IMG/VR virus record: IMGVR_UViG_3300045996_001573
Coordinates: 1 to 47,987 of that record
Reading direction: 5' to 3' (one strand)
From: a virus
Length of the DNA: 47,987 nucleotides
The notes under the pieces are model-generated. The model did no database searches. It was not told the origin of the DNA and saw nothing but the letters and a program-made list of their open reading frames with translations. Position 1 is the first letter of the stretch. Every line of letters starts with the position of its first letter. A program made the translations under genes and the position numbers. Shown piece by piece: positions 47,854 to 47,987 of this stretch.

Positions 47854-47987
47854 CGTTTTACGCCGGGTCGCTGGCCGTTACAGGATCTGCCGCCGCATTC
47901 GTAGTAACCGCCGCCGTCCACGCTGTGGTGCTGTCATCTTCCTTCGTCACCGTCAACGTGCCGGCCGCGATGCTCCACTTGTTCCGC
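47854..47987. repeat. Right copy of 134-bp terminal redundancy
   Basis: Same as 1-134 apart from one base (47861 C against position 8 T). On the minus strand it repeats the last 43 codons of the 208-aa gene; this is not a second gene. Confidence 0.95.

Noticed and set aside
1-47987. tRNA genes, CRISPR arrays, insertion sequences, integrase or attachment sites
   Set aside because: Looked for on both strands; no cloverleaf, spaced repeat array, transposase or recombinase motif was found.

Overview
The window looks like the complete genome of a tailed, podovirus-type bacteriophage (Caudoviricetes), probably an uncultivated one. The last 134 bases repeat the first 134 with one mismatch, so the molecule closes into a circle of about 47,853 bp. 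It carries terminase, portal, scaffold and an SU10-type (DUF5309-like) major capsid protein. There is no tail sheath, tube or tape measure; instead there is a giant internal (ejection) virion protein. An embedded Rz/Rz1 spanin pair points to a Gram-negative host. I see no integrase, excisionase, CI-like repressor, phage RNA polymerase, tRNA or CRISPR array. The promoters I find are sigma70-like. A strictly lytic phage using host RNA polymerase is the simplest reading.

Layout. The late block is transcribed leftward from a promoter near 17.2 kb. In order it holds terminase small subunit, a PD-(D/E)XK nuclease, terminase large subunit, a holin candidate, Rz/Rz1, portal, scaffold and major capsid (then a terminator), a second small membrane protein with a muralytic enzyme, an adaptor, and tail and fibre proteins. 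It then passes through coordinate 1 into the right end: a 781-aa repeat-rich virion protein, a GNAT-like protein, three ejection-type proteins and a 1966-aa internal virion protein. The early block runs rightward from about 17.4 to 36.3 kb. It holds a string of small unknown genes (many with paired cysteines, a few single-span membrane proteins), a UvrD-like helicase, an unexpected Ig/FN3/glycoside-hydrolase-like protein, a Cas4/RecB-like Fe-S nuclease, a Sak4-like ATPase, a probable ssDNA-binding protein, a ParB-DNA methyltransferase fusion, and the DNA polymerase and DUF3987-type replication genes.

The most striking locus is 31996-34932. A family A DNA polymerase is broken into two genes. 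The first piece is a uracil-DNA-glycosylase-like domain, a DEDDy 3'-5' exonuclease and the front part of the polymerase domain, ending just after the conserved NIP motif. The second piece carries catalytic motifs A, B and C. Between them, translationally coupled to both, sits a stand-alone Lon-type (S16) protease domain with an intact Ser85/Lys128 dyad at the same spacing as in E. coli Lon, and no AAA+ module.

A 404-bp gene-free region (18519-18922) has divergent consensus promoters, a 17-bp inverted repeat built from ATGTGGG boxes, an A/T tract and helically phased GGGCTTAT repeats. It is the best candidate for a replication origin or master control region. Palindrome CGGCCG is about fourfold over-represented across the genome by hand count.
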